A stretch of DNA of 64,000 nucleotides from Mastigocoleus sp. MO_188.B34. GTDB lineage: Bacteria; Cyanobacteriota; Cyanobacteriia; Cyanobacteriales; Nostocaceae. Positions 35,342 through 44,525 of this stretch are shown here, in pieces (positions within the stretch are counted from its first letter, which is position 1; every line of letters begins with the position of its first letter). Location of the stretch: assembly GCF_030065675.1 (NCBI RefSeq), contig NZ_JASJDK010000008.1, forward strand, positions 24,402 to 88,401, read 5' to 3'. Below the pieces are notes generated by a model that saw only the letters and a list, made by a program, of their open reading frames with translations, made no database searches and had not been told where the DNA came from. The translations under genes were made by a program, and so were the position numbers.

Positions 35342-36355
35342 ATGGGTATCATCCGACTGAATGGTGTGAGGACAACAACTAGACGTTATTACAGGAACCT
35401 GTCAGGAAACACAACTGTGGCAAACACGTTAAAATTTTACTTTTTTCGTCGCAAACAGCTACTTATCTTTTTCGGATTTCTGATATTTATTTACACCTGC
35501 GCATGTTCATTTCTATTTGCACATCAACGTTACTTAATATTTCGTCCCAGTCCGGAACTTAAAACATTACCAAGTTCTCCAGAATTCAAGAGAGTGCGCA
35601 TACCAATTGCAAACTCTCGAAGTGAATATTTAAGTGGTTGGTGGTTTGATGCACCATTATCTGAGGAGAAAATCAATGTAGTTGCAAATGAACCTGCAAA
35701 TAAACCTGCAAAAACAATCAGATCGCCCAAAACGATATTGTATTTTTGTGGTGCTGCTGGTAATAAAAGTTTCCGTTCTCAGGTCAAAAAATTTGAGGAG
35801 TTACGAAAATTGGGATTTTCGGTTTTGGTGATTGATTACCGGGGTTTTGGCGAAAGTGAAGGTAAACAATATCCCAATGAATCCCAGTTTTATCAAGATA
35901 GTCAAACAGCTTGGAATTACTTGGTAAAAAATCGAAAGATTCAACCTAAAGATATTGTGATTTATGGAGAATCTTTGGGAGGAGCAATTGCTATCGATTT
36001 AGCAGTTAAACATCCTGAAGTGGGTGGACTAATTATCCAAAGCTCATTTACCTCAATGGCAAAAACAATAAAACATCATAATTTGTTCTCCTTGTTTCCC
36101 ATTGATTTACTGCTCACACAACGATTTAACTCAATCTCCAAAGTTCCTTACTTAAAAGTACCTGTTTTATTTATCCATGGAACTGCTGATACTGTCGTCC
36201 CCTACGATATGAGTAAAGAGCTGTATAATGCAGCGCCAGTACCAAAAAAACTGTTACTCATCCCTGAGGTTGGACACTTTGATGTTTACGAGAATAGTAG
36301 TACATTCTACTTGCGTGGAATCAAAAAATTTACAAAAGGTATAGAATCTCGTTAA
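35342..36355 (+). CDS. Membrane-anchored alpha/beta hydrolase
   Basis: The 337-residue protein has an N-terminal signal-anchor helix (about 38-58, LLIFFGFLIFIYTCACSFLF) preceded by basic residues, then an alpha/beta-hydrolase domain: YGESLGGAIAIDLA supplies the nucleophile elbow G-x-S-x-G, FIHGTADTVVPYDMS the acidic residue, and PEVGHFDVYENS the histidine. It belongs to the BAAT/ABHD13-like serine hydrolases found widely in cyanobacteria and faces the periplasm or lumen. I use ATG 35342 with an upstream GGGAGG over the TTG one codon earlier. The substrate, an ester or peptide, is unknown. Confidence 0.87.
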   Translation: MGIIRLNGVRTTTRRYYRNLSGNTTVANTLKFYFFRRKQLLIFFGFLIFIYTCACSFLFAHQRYLIFRPSPELKTLPSSPEFKRVRIPIANSRSEYLSGWWFDAPLSEEKINVVANEPANKPAKTIRSPKTILYFCGAAGNKSFRSQVKKFEELRKLGFSVLVIDYRGFGESEGKQYPNESQFYQDSQTAWNYLVKNRKIQPKDIVIYGESLGGAIAIDLAVKHPEVGGLIIQSSFTSMAKTIKHHNLFSLFPIDLLLTQRFNSISKVPYLKVPVLFIHGTADTVVPYDMSKELYNAAPVPKKLLLIPEVGHFDVYENSSTFYLRGIKKFTKGIESR

Positions 36356-36697
36356 TAAAAACAGTTTATCTGCGTAATGTAAAACAGCTTATGTAAAACA
36401 GAATTTCAGAAAAAATCATAAAAACCTTAGACATCATATAAATCCCATAATTCGGATATCCTTTCTCACGAGGTGAATGATACTTATAGAGTCAAGCTTG
36501 TAGGGTAAGTCTCCCTTTATAGAGACGCGTAATAGCATGACCTTGAAGTCATCATATCGCGTCTCTAGAAGCGATCGAGAACCTCAAAAACGTAGAGCCG
36601 TATTTAGTAGATGTGTGCTTAATTGAGGTTTATTTAACTAGAAAAACTTAGCTAGAAAAGTATTTAATTAACTAGAAAAGATTTAACTAGAAAAGAT
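36356..36697. repeat. Spacer with palindromic and 15-bp tandem repeats
   Basis: An inverted repeat TAGAGACGCG (36520-36529; complement 36558-36567) belongs to the family at 448-502 and 5441-5470. A 15-bp tandem unit TTAACTAGAAAAGAT occurs at 36668-36682, 36683-36697 and 36698-36712. The last copy contains the stop codon and final codons of the two-domain linker gene. No gene is seen. Confidence 0.75.
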
Positions 36698-38449
36698 TTA
36701 ACTAGAAAAAACCCGACTGCGCCATTTATTTAAGCGAGCTTCACCAATAGTAGCAAAACGACGAGCATCAGCAATTTGTGCTTCTAATGAATTAATTTCA
36801 GTTTTTTGAATTTCTAATTGCTGTTGTAAGGACAGGTTATCTTTGTTGTTATCCCCAATAGCAGCAGATTGCCAGCTACTGTTAAGTTGTGCTGCACCAA
36901 TATTTGCAAATGGACTCAGTTCGGAAAGTTGAGCTTTTAAAGCACTTATTTGTTTCTCTTGCTCTTCTATTTTTTGCTGTAATTCTCTTTCTTGTTGCAG
37001 ACGTTGTGCTTCATACAAATTAATTTTTGCTGCTGAATCTGCTTTTGGTTTGAACACCTTCGCCAGAATAGCATCAACATCGCTGACTTTCTGCTTACCG
37101 AAGGGAGTATTGCGAATTAGCGATCGCATTAATCGGGGTTTATTTGGAGAAGTAAGTTCTTTGTCACTACTAGAATTACTACGCAATAGTTGGAACATAT
37201 TGGTAAAACCAATCATTGTTTTACCTGGTTCGGAATTATAACCCCGACAAAAAGGTACTATATTCTCCCCAAAGGCATTGATATACTCGTCGCTATCGAT
37301 GTAAGAATCTATATCCGCCTCAAAACCTTCTGAATCTAATATTGCACTATGAAACTTCATTTCATCATAACTACCCGGTGCGCGACCAAGTAAATGTTTA
37401 AAATTCAATTCAATTGCTCGATAGCGATAACAATTGTTAAAAAAGCGCGATCGATATAATTCTGATTTCGCTACTTGACGAACAAATTCTCGCACACTGC
37501 TAAAGCCATTTCTAAGTTGAGATTCAGGAACTACGAGTCTCTCACTTTCCATTACATAAGCGTTACCCAGGACTTGACGGTATACTGCCCTAATGGCAAT
37601 CTCAATATCATCAGGTGAATCACCAGATATAAATTCTATTGGTTCTGTCCTTTGAAAGGCTTGATATTGTTGTTGTCTAACTTCATCTTCTACCAGAAAT
37701 GTTGAGCTTTGTTTTTTGCTGGTAGCTGGTAATAAAGTTTTTTGCTGGTTAAGCTTGAGAACATCAGCTACTAGTTTGTTGATATCTGTAAATTGAGGAG
37801 AAGTAGAAGGACCAGTAAGGGGAATAACAGCTAATGGAGTGTTGGTCATCAGGGATTTATTTAAACCTGAGTAAGTAGCTAATACGCTGGATTTATCACT
37901 GCTAGCATTACCCTTAAGCAACTGGAAAAGGTGGGTAAATCCCAATATATTTCTTCCTGATTGGGTTTTATAACCCCGATAATAGGGAACTGTATTTTCA
38001 CCAAAGAAGTTACTGTACTCTTCACTATCAAGATAAGAATCAATTTCAGCTTCAACGCCAGATTCCTGTAACAATTTGATGTGATACTGCATTTCAGCGT
38101 GATCGTTAGGTGCGCGACCAAGTAAATGCTTACAGTTAAGTTCTATGAAACGATAACGAGGATAATTATCAAAAAAGCGCGAACTGTATAACTCTGATTT
38201 AGCTATTTGACGGACAAATTCACGTACAGTTATCTCACCATTTTTTAATTGCGATTCCGGAACTTTCAGCCGTTCGCTTTCCATAATATGGGCGTTACCC
38301 AAAACTTGCTTATATACTGCACGAATTAAGGTTTCAAATTCTGTTTCTGAATACCCTGTTCTATATTCTAATGGTTCTGAATCTTCAAAAAAACCAACAC
38401 CTAATTTTGAGGCGCGACCGATCGCAGGATTGATAAAAGTACTTACCAT
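36698..38449 (-). CDS. Phycobilisome linker with two PBS-linker domains and a coiled-coil tail
   Basis: This 583-residue protein has two complete phycobilisome linker domains (PF00427 type), about residues 30-180 and 275-425, each with [39 protein letters not shown]-like and HLLGRAP landmarks. A Ser/Thr/Gln-rich joint separates them. The tail (475-583) has Glu/Gln-rich coiled coils and a repeated motif, FANIGAAQLN (514-523) and FATIGEARLN (565-574). There is no CpcD domain and no transmembrane helix. It could span two rod hexamers or tie rods to another partner. I chose ATG 38447-38449, which has GGAG nine bases before it, over an upstream TTG. It is the last gene of the cpe-type linker run. 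Confidence 0.85.
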   Translation of the reverse strand: MVSTFINPAIGRASKLGVGFFEDSEPLEYRTGYSETEFETLIRAVYKQVLGNAHIMESERLKVPESQLKNGEITVREFVRQIAKSELYSSRFFDNYPRYRFIELNCKHLLGRAPNDHAEMQYHIKLLQESGVEAEIDSYLDSEEYSNFFGENTVPYYRGYKTQSGRNILGFTHLFQLLKGNASSDKSSVLATYSGLNKSLMTNTPLAVIPLTGPSTSPQFTDINKLVADVLKLNQQKTLLPATSKKQSSTFLVEDEVRQQQYQAFQRTEPIEFISGDSPDDIEIAIRAVYRQVLGNAYVMESERLVVPESQLRNGFSSVREFVRQVAKSELYRSRFFNNCYRYRAIELNFKHLLGRAPGSYDEMKFHSAILDSEGFEADIDSYIDSDEYINAFGENIVPFCRGYNSEPGKTMIGFTNMFQLLRSNSSSDKELTSPNKPRLMRSLIRNTPFGKQKVSDVDAILAKVFKPKADSAAKINLYEAQRLQQERELQQKIEEQEKQISALKAQLSELSPFANIGAAQLNSSWQSAAIGDNNKDNLSLQQQLEIQKTEINSLEAQIADARRFATIGEARLNKWRSRVFSS

Positions 38450-38885
38450 TGAAACCATCTCCAAAAATCTTTTAATTTAAAGTTCGGCCTTCAAATGTCT
38501 ATTATTTATGTATCAATTTTTGGTTTTTTAATTAGTTAAAATTTCTAACAATCTAAGTTTGAACCAGAAAATTCGTTCTTATCCTGTTTTATTTAAAATC
38601 AAAACTAGCTAATTTTTACAAAAAGCTTAATATCAAAATCATCCCAAAGACTTTAGATATATTTTAGATATATTTATATTTAAACAAGAAATAATGTAAA
38701 TTATCTTCTGCCTAAAAGCAGAAAAATATAAACTTATATTAATTTCATCAATGATTAAATTTCATTAATCAATATTGAGATACAAAATCAAATAAAATTA
38801 CATCTCAAATAGACACATAGTTATCAATTAAAATTACTGACTATGAAATTAATTCAAATCTAAATTTTTAATCACTAAAATTAAC
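38450..38885. other. AT-rich spacer, no gene seen
   Basis: A strongly AT-rich gap between the CpeR-like gene and the two-domain linker, both on the minus strand. Its length suggests that the linker has its own promoter here. Confidence 0.5.
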
Positions 38886-39218
38886 TTATCCACGTTCATC
38901 AAATCGAGTATAGAAAGCACCATACTTGATCCAATACTGTTTTAAATCGTGATGGGGAGTATGCAAACTAGCTTTTGCTTGATATAAAATTACTTGGCGA
39001 TGATTTCCCATCCAAATTTTGTTAATCGGTTCGACGGATATTAAACTTCCTCCTAGAGAGGTTACACATTCTGTAAATCTTTCAACAGTACTGTATTCAA
39101 CTGTCTGAAAAATAAAAAAATTACCGGAACAAATTAAGTGACGACTGCGAATCCAACATCGCATCTTTTTTTCAGCCAGTGGCGGCAACATTTTAGGTTG
39201 TTCTGAATGTAAATACAT
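38886..39218 (-). CDS. cpeR: CpeR-like phycoerythrin operon regulator
   Basis: The 110-residue protein has the compact layout of CpeR: LAEKKMRCWIRSRHLICSGN, FFIFQTVEYSTVERFTECV, LGGSLISVEPINKIWMGNH and a tail LKQYWIKYGAFYTR. CpeR activates phycoerythrin gene expression in Fremyella-type cyanobacteria, where it ends the cpeCDESTR operon. Here it follows cpeC, cpeD and cpeE with cpeS and cpeT missing and a 697-base gap before it, so it may have its own promoter. M10 (MLPPLAEKK) is a possible start. Its recognition rests on residue patterns and neighbourhood, without an alignment. Confidence 0.65.
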   Translation of the reverse strand: MYLHSEQPKMLPPLAEKKMRCWIRSRHLICSGNFFIFQTVEYSTVERFTECVTSLGGSLISVEPINKIWMGNHRQVILYQAKASLHTPHHDLKQYWIKYGAFYTRFDERG

Positions 39219-39915
39219 GATTGCTAGGAACTCGCGTCAGGTACTTTCAAAGTAAAACTGGCTGGTGATTTTTCAGACTTAAAAGTTCTTTTATTTGAGC
39301 CCCACGGTTACTTCCTTACTTCAATTTTAGACGTTAAATTTTAGGCGTCGGCTTAAAATTTAAGCTTAAAATTCTAAATTTAAGGGTAACGGGAGTTAAA
39401 GATTTTTAATTTACTTTAATCCTATTGAATTTAGGCTGATTGATTTGAATTACTGTAATCTTGTAATCTGACTTTTCTAATTTTAGAAAATTGATAAGTA
39501 ACGAATTTTGCCCCTCACTTTCGATGGACAGATAATTTCCCCCAAGCCAACATTATAAGATTTACAAATTTCTCATACTGTTACTTCCTCAACAGTAAAT
39601 ATCCAAATATCAACAAATATCTGAGTATCAACTCTAGAAAATGCTGATTTAACGGAACTAAACTTCAGAGTCAGCAAATCTCAAATAACAAGCATGACAG
39701 AGCAATCGCTACCGTATAAAACAAATTGTCGAAAATTTCGTAATTTTGGTTACAAAAGTGCCGATCGCAAAAAGTTATAATTTTAAAGTATTCCTTGGCA
39801 AAAGGTTATGTAATATAGCCTTCAGCCAAGGCAAGGTTTAGATAGTATAGGAATTAACCCATACACCCAACCGTGTGGTTTATGTTAAATCTTCTGTACC
39901 TTTCTAGATAGAGCT
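39219..39915. other. Long spacer upstream of the CpeR-like gene
   Basis: About 700 AT-rich bases between the CpcD-type gene and the CpeR-like gene. A TTTAAGC/AAATTTAAG-rich stretch (39325-39390) may form weak hairpins. No gene or known RNA is seen; a promoter or long leader for cpeR is likely. Confidence 0.5.
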
Positions 39916-40143
39916 TTATTCAGATTCTGTTGCTCCAACAGATGATGCTAATCTAATGCTAACAATCTTCTGACCCATGCGGTTGATTTGCCGCACTTTT
40001 TCAGACATCCGATTATAAGGGACTTTGAGAGTATAGTTACTTTTACGCACTAGATCGCCCAATGCACCAGTTACTTCAATGATGATGGTGCGACTATTGT
40101 AATCACTTAAGTCGGCAGTACCGGTGGTTAGCATACCAGACAT
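39916..40143 (-). CDS. Small CpcD-type rod-capping linker
   Basis: The 75-residue protein is a stand-alone CpcD domain (PF01383): TIIIEVTGALGDLVR, NYTLKVPYNRMSEKVRQINR and GQKIVSIRLA. Such proteins cap the outer end of phycobilisome rods. It lies 283 bases behind cpeE, so it probably caps phycoerythrin discs, the usual CpcD of phycocyanin rods being encoded in the cpc operon. I moved the start to ATG 40141-40143, which has GAGGTG five bases before it, from an upstream TTG. Confidence 0.85.
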   Translation of the reverse strand: MSGMLTTGTADLSDYNSRTIIIEVTGALGDLVRKSNYTLKVPYNRMSEKVRQINRMGQKIVSIRLASSVGATESE

Positions 40144-40425
40144 CAAATCACCTCAAAATAACGTTGATTTTTCTTAACTTTTAGCATCAAATGCTACACT
40201 TTCTCTCCTCTCCCATTGAGGGCATACAAGTAAAGACAAAGAAAAAGTTAAAGTTAAAATGTCGAAATCTTTGAAGAATTACGTGCATTCTTTAAGCAAG
40301 AAGCAAGTGCAATCTGACTTATCCCCTCTTTAAGAAGAAAATGCAGAAAATTACTTTGGGTAAGTTTTGAGTATTCTCAAAGTTTCCCCTCAAGATTCCT
40401 AATTCGCAACCCAAAACTTCACAAA

Positions 40426-41187
40426 CTAAGCTACCTCAGCAATACTGAGGATTTTTCCACCCATTTTGTGAATATTTTGAATTTGCTCGGACATACGAGT
40501 ATAATCTACCACGTATTCCATTTTGCTCAAGCGAGGTCTTGGGCCGACAGCACTTTTGGAAACTTTAATTAAGAAGCGTTTACCAAGGCTACTAGCAGCA
40601 CCAGAAGGTCCACTTGGAGCCTTAATGGCTGTTGATAAATTACTTCCTAAAGATGTAATTAATTTTGCTTTTGTGTCGCGATCGCTACTAGCCATACCCC
40701 TCGCCAGAGCAAATGTGCGGTTAAAAGCAATGTTTTTAATACCTGCTTGAGTGCTAGTGCTGCGAAGATAAGGAACTACATTTTCACCAAAATTTAACTG
40801 ATACTCATCGCTATCGATATAAGAATCGATCTCAGCATCATATCCTTGTTCGTTGTAGATACAAACATGTTCAGAAATTTCTGACTGATCTTGAGGTGCA
40901 CGACCGAGGAAATGTTTGAAGTTCAACTCAATAAATCGGTACTGAGAAGAAGAATTAAAGAACAAAGTTCTGTAAAGTTCTGATTTTCCTACCATACGCA
41001 CAAAATCGCGCACGCATATAGAACCATCCCGCAACAATGACTCAGCAACACTTAGGCGCTGACCTTCCATTAAGTGCTGATTACCTAAGACTTGTTTATA
41101 AACAGCCCGAATAATTATTTGTAAATCGTCTTCATTTGCATCTTGACGTAGCTCTGCTGCGGTGGAAGCTGTAGCCCAAAGTGACAT
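40426..41187 (-). CDS. cpeE: Phycoerythrin-associated rod linker CpeE
   Basis: A rod linker of 253 residues: PBS-linker domain (about 20-165; landmarks [32 protein letters not shown]) and a C-terminal CpcD domain (about 185-253, ending MGGKILSIAEVA). The size and the order C-D-E match the phycoerythrin linkers of Fremyella/Tolypothrix. The linker domain fills the hexamer and the CpcD domain contacts the next disc. ATG 41185-41187 is preceded by GGAGGAG eight bases upstream; a GTG 36 bases further upstream gives the longer frame but has no such site. Confidence 0.83.
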   Translation of the reverse strand: MSLWATASTAAELRQDANEDDLQIIIRAVYKQVLGNQHLMEGQRLSVAESLLRDGSICVRDFVRMVGKSELYRTLFFNSSSQYRFIELNFKHFLGRAPQDQSEISEHVCIYNEQGYDAEIDSYIDSDEYQLNFGENVVPYLRSTSTQAGIKNIAFNRTFALARGMASSDRDTKAKLITSLGSNLSTAIKAPSGPSGAASSLGKRFLIKVSKSAVGPRPRLSKMEYVVDYTRMSEQIQNIHKMGGKILSIAEVA

Positions 41188-41432
41188 TCTTGATACTCCT
41201 CCAACAATAATATTTTTAGACACAAACCTAATTTAATTTACATCTAATTTGATTTATATCTAATTTATTTTATATGTAGTATCTAACGTCCAGGAGTTAG
41301 GTGTCAAAAGTTATAACTAATAATTTACGATCTGTTAATTCGCGATCTTGGATGTGGATTTTCCTAATTTCCCAAGCTAATAAATTAAAAGCCTCAACTT
41401 CTCACTCCTAACTCCTGATCTTGTTTTAAGAC

Positions 41433-42185
41433 TTAGGAAATCTCTTCAATGCTGACAATTTTGCCACTGGTACGATTGATCCGCTGAATTGTTGGTGTCA
41501 TCTTAGTCGCAGATACAACATATTCAGTGGTACTACGACGACGTGGGCTATCAAACTTAGAACCTGTAACCAAAATCTTAAATCTTTTTTCGGTGCTAGC
41601 AGCACTATTACTAGGCTTAATTTTGACAGTGGAATTAGCTGCTACCGAGTAAACTAACTTCGACCCTTTAACAGCCTTGGAAGTTTCAGCCGCACCTCTT
41701 ACAACTTCAAATATTCGGTTATAAGCAATTTGTTTTTGCCCTACTTGGCTGCGATTACCCCGGTAGAAGGGGACAATATTTTCGCCAAAAGCATTTGAAT
41801 ATTCCGCACTGTCAATGTAAGAGTCGATTTCAGCATCGTATCCAGCTTCATTACAGCGCTGGATATGTTCGGAAATTTCCGCTTGGTCTTGGGGAGCGCG
41901 ACCCAATAAATGCTTGAAGTTAAGTTCTACAAAGCGATAGGGCGCTGAAGTCTCAAAAAAGCGTGCCCGATACATATCGGATTTAGCAACAGCACGCACA
42001 AATTCCCGTACTGTAATAGCGCGATCGCATAATTGTGATTCGGCGCTTACTAGTCGCTCGCTCTCCATCACGTGAGCATTACCTAAAACTTGCTTATAGA
42101 CGGAGCGGATAACTAATTCTAACTCTTCCATGGAACTATTTTGCCATAGTTCCACGGTTGGATAATCCAATACTGTACTTGCCAT
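41433..42185 (-). CDS. cpeD: Phycoerythrin-associated rod linker CpeD
   Basis: A 250-residue linker with a PBS-linker domain (about 15-165; [32 protein letters not shown]) and a CpcD domain (about 185-250, ending [12 protein letters not shown]). It lies 39 bases behind cpeC, so the two are cotranscribed. In known phycoerythrin rods each of CpeC, D and E organises one hexamer at a set distance from the core. The biliprotein genes cpeB and cpeA are not in the window. Confidence 0.83.
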   Translation of the reverse strand: MASTVLDYPTVELWQNSSMEELELVIRSVYKQVLGNAHVMESERLVSAESQLCDRAITVREFVRAVAKSDMYRARFFETSAPYRFVELNFKHLLGRAPQDQAEISEHIQRCNEAGYDAEIDSYIDSAEYSNAFGENIVPFYRGNRSQVGQKQIAYNRIFEVVRGAAETSKAVKGSKLVYSVAANSTVKIKPSNSAASTEKRFKILVTGSKFDSPRRRSTTEYVVSATKMTPTIQRINRTSGKIVSIEEIS

Positions 42186-42223
42186 TTCCTAATCTTCCCA
42201 AATTTAATTTGCAAACAGATTCT

Positions 42224-43093
42224 TTAGTTGATAGGAGTAATACTCGCGATCACGCCACCCATCTTGTGAATCCGCTTGTATTCATCTGAAAGCTTATCAA
42301 AAGGTACGATAAAGACTTGATTAGATCTGCGGAACTTGGAAATCCGATTTACCGCTTTTGCCCGGTAGCCAGTAACCTCAATGCGGTATGATTTACCATC
42401 AGCAGTAGCTCCCACACCATGACGGCTCCGGGAACCAAGTGCAGGATTTTGGAAAGACCAACCACTGGTAGCACCACTAGGTGGCACAATGGGAGTAGGA
42501 GTATTATTTATTGCCAGCGAATTTAGTCTTGGCTTTTTACCTGCCAAATTACCTTTGAAGTCACTACTGGAAGCACCACGCAAAAGTTGGAACATGTGAG
42601 TGAACTCAACCATGCTCTGACCGTTACGGGTCTTATAGCCACGGATGTAAGGTACGATGTACTCTCCGTAGGCGTTTTGATACTCATCGCTATCAAGGTA
42701 AGAATCTATTTCATCCTCAAAAGTACCTTTATCCAAAATCGCACTATGAGCTTTCATCTCGTCATAGCTATCAGGAGCGCGACCGAGAAGATGTTTGAAA
42801 TTCAATTCAATAGCTCGATAGCGGGGACAGCTATCAAAAAAGCGCGAACGGTACAAATCAGATTTTGCTACTTGACGTACAAATTCGCGAACGCTAATAT
42901 CTCCATTTTTTAATTGCGACTCAGGCACAGGCAATCTTTCGCTTTCCATTACATAAGCATTGCCTAAAACTTGCCTGTAAACTGCTTTAATGACGATTTC
43001 TTTATCATCAGCAGAGCAACCAGGGCACATTTCAACTCGGTCTGAATCTTCAAACAGAGCTACCCCAAGTCTAGATGCTGGTCCGAAAGCCAT
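42224..43093 (-). CDS. cpeC: Phycoerythrin-associated rod linker CpeC
   Basis: The 289-residue product, as in characterised CpeC proteins, starts MAFGPASRLGVALFEDSD, followed by a PBS-linker domain (about 25-180; [43 protein letters not shown]) and a C-terminal CpcD domain (about 225-289). A GGGAG lies nine bases before the ATG. Its N-terminus and linker domain are strikingly like both halves of the two-domain linker at 36698-38449, suggesting that gene arose by duplication of a CpeC-type linker. It heads the minus-strand linker operon; the promoter lies in 43094-43488. Confidence 0.86.
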   Translation of the reverse strand: MAFGPASRLGVALFEDSDRVEMCPGCSADDKEIVIKAVYRQVLGNAYVMESERLPVPESQLKNGDISVREFVRQVAKSDLYRSRFFDSCPRYRAIELNFKHLLGRAPDSYDEMKAHSAILDKGTFEDEIDSYLDSDEYQNAYGEYIVPYIRGYKTRNGQSMVEFTHMFQLLRGASSSDFKGNLAGKKPRLNSLAINNTPTPIVPPSGATSGWSFQNPALGSRSRHGVGATADGKSYRIEVTGYRAKAVNRISKFRRSNQVFIVPFDKLSDEYKRIHKMGGVIASITPIN

Positions 43094-43488
43094 TCAAACT
43101 ATCTCCCAGTTAATAATGGTGTTTTCTTGAGAAAATATTACAAAAATGCAAATAAACTTCACATATCGAAACTAACTTCCAGAATTAACATTCTGAAAAA
43201 ACTCTATAGTGACGATTATTTTAGTTTTTGAAGTTATTCACATCTTTCTTTTCCTTTTTAATTCTTATACGACGCCGAAGCTATATTTATTAAAAATTAT
43301 TAATTTTGATGATGGTTTTACATATTAATTTAATCTTTTGAAAGATAAGAAAGCTAAAAGTGTCGAAGAACTGTCCCGAACTCCGTGGAGGTCATAAGCC
43401 TAGATTAATAATTCAGACTGATAGTGGGTTTTAAATTAATAAGATAAATAGATAAATAAACAAAAGTTCCCAGTTTATAACTATTTAC
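43094..43488. promoter_or_regulatory. Upstream region of the cpeC operon
   Basis: An AT-rich 395-base gap between cpeC and the ankyrin gene, both on the minus strand. It must contain the cpeC promoter. I see no recognisable regulator site, apart from the short match GTGGAGGTCATAAGCC near 43385, which I cannot assign. Confidence 0.45.
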
Positions 43489-44229
43489 TTATTCTTTAGC
43501 TCCAGCACGTTTTAATAATTCAATTGTTGCAAAGGATGCTGCATTTTTTGCTTCCTTTAAAGCAGTACTTCCCCAACGGTTTCGAGCACTAACATCTGCA
43601 CCATTTTCTAGTAACACTGATACTGTTGCAGCCGCACCCCTTGCTGCTGCCATCATCAATGGGGTCCAACCAACAACATTTGCTGTATTTACACAAGCGC
43701 CGTAATCTATTAGAGTTTGAGTTGTGTAGGCATGACCATTCTCCGCTGCCAAATATAAAGCTGTATCGCCAATAAAATTGGTGATATTTATGTCTGCGCC
43801 CCATGCAATGAGTAATTCCACCAATTCTGTATGTCCTTGGCGAGCGACTGACATTAAAGCTGTTTCTCCATAGTGGTTAGTGACATTAATATCTGCACCT
43901 TTGTGAACTAATGCTGCCACTATATGCGGGTAATTTGATTCTGCAGCATACAGTACAGCTGTATAATCAGAATCATTTTTGATATTTACGTCTGCACCAG
44001 CAGCCAGCAAATTATGCACAATATTTAAATAACCTTCCGAAGCTGCCATCATCAACGCAGTCGTCTTCCCCCGACCTGAAGCATTCACATCAACGCCTTC
44101 AGCCAATAAAGTATCTACTTTTTCTGTGTCACCTCGAATTGCGGCCAAAATTAGTTGCTCGTTTGCTGGTATAAATTCATTCACTAGTAAAACCCCAAGG
44201 GCACAATCCCACCCAAATATAATTTCCAC
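43489..44229 (-). CDS. Ankyrin-repeat protein
   Basis: A 246-residue protein made of about seven 33-residue ankyrin repeats (for example TALMMAASEGYLNIVHNLLA, GADVNIKN, GETALMSVARQGHTELVELL). Ankyrin stacks bind other proteins. There is no enzymatic domain and no membrane segment. The GTG at 44227-44229 gives the longest product; a GTG at 44184 (VNEFIPANEQ) would put the start at the first repeat. It separates the cpe-type linkers from cpcL/cpcG. A phycobilisome role is possible because of its position, but unproven. Confidence 0.85.
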   Translation of the reverse strand: MEIIFGWDCALGVLLVNEFIPANEQLILAAIRGDTEKVDTLLAEGVDVNASGRGKTTALMMAASEGYLNIVHNLLAAGADVNIKNDSDYTAVLYAAESNYPHIVAALVHKGADINVTNHYGETALMSVARQGHTELVELLIAWGADINITNFIGDTALYLAAENGHAYTTQTLIDYGACVNTANVVGWTPLMMAAARGAAATVSVLLENGADVSARNRWGSTALKEAKNAASFATIELLKRAGAKE

Positions 44230-44327
44230 AAGTTACTGGTAACTTTTAGGACAAATAGAAAGGATTTGATATGTGCTAACTGTTATAGCACCACCCACTT
44301 TAGGAAGGTAGACTAATAGAATTTTCA

Positions 44328-44498
44328 ATGATGCCATTCGGCTCAAATTCTCGGTTTTACACTGAAACAATATTACAGATTATTGCTACTATGGAGGAAA
44401 AGATTCCTAAATCTTCTAGGCTGAGTATTAATAGAGCAATTGTCATTGAACTGTTTGCTGGTACGCTAATTGTCTTTTGCTCTCTGTCTCCTAGTTAA
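44328..44498 (+). CDS. Possible small protein upstream of cpcL
   Basis: A 56-codon ATG-to-TAA frame. The product is mixed in its first half (YTETILQIIATMEEKIPKSS) and hydrophobic at the end (AIVIELFAGTLIVFCSLSPS), so it could have one membrane helix. It ends 27 bases before cpcL on the same strand. There is no good ribosome-binding site close to the ATG, and no family is recognised. It could be a chance frame in the cpcL leader. Confidence 0.25.
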   Translation: MMPFGSNSRFYTETILQIIATMEEKIPKSSRLSINRAIVIELFAGTLIVFCSLSPS

Positions 44499-44525
44499 CC
44501 TACATATACTTAGAGATGCACTAAT

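Noticed and set aside
42587..42913. 108-codon frame antisense to cpeC
   Set aside because: Shadow of the conserved linker domain.
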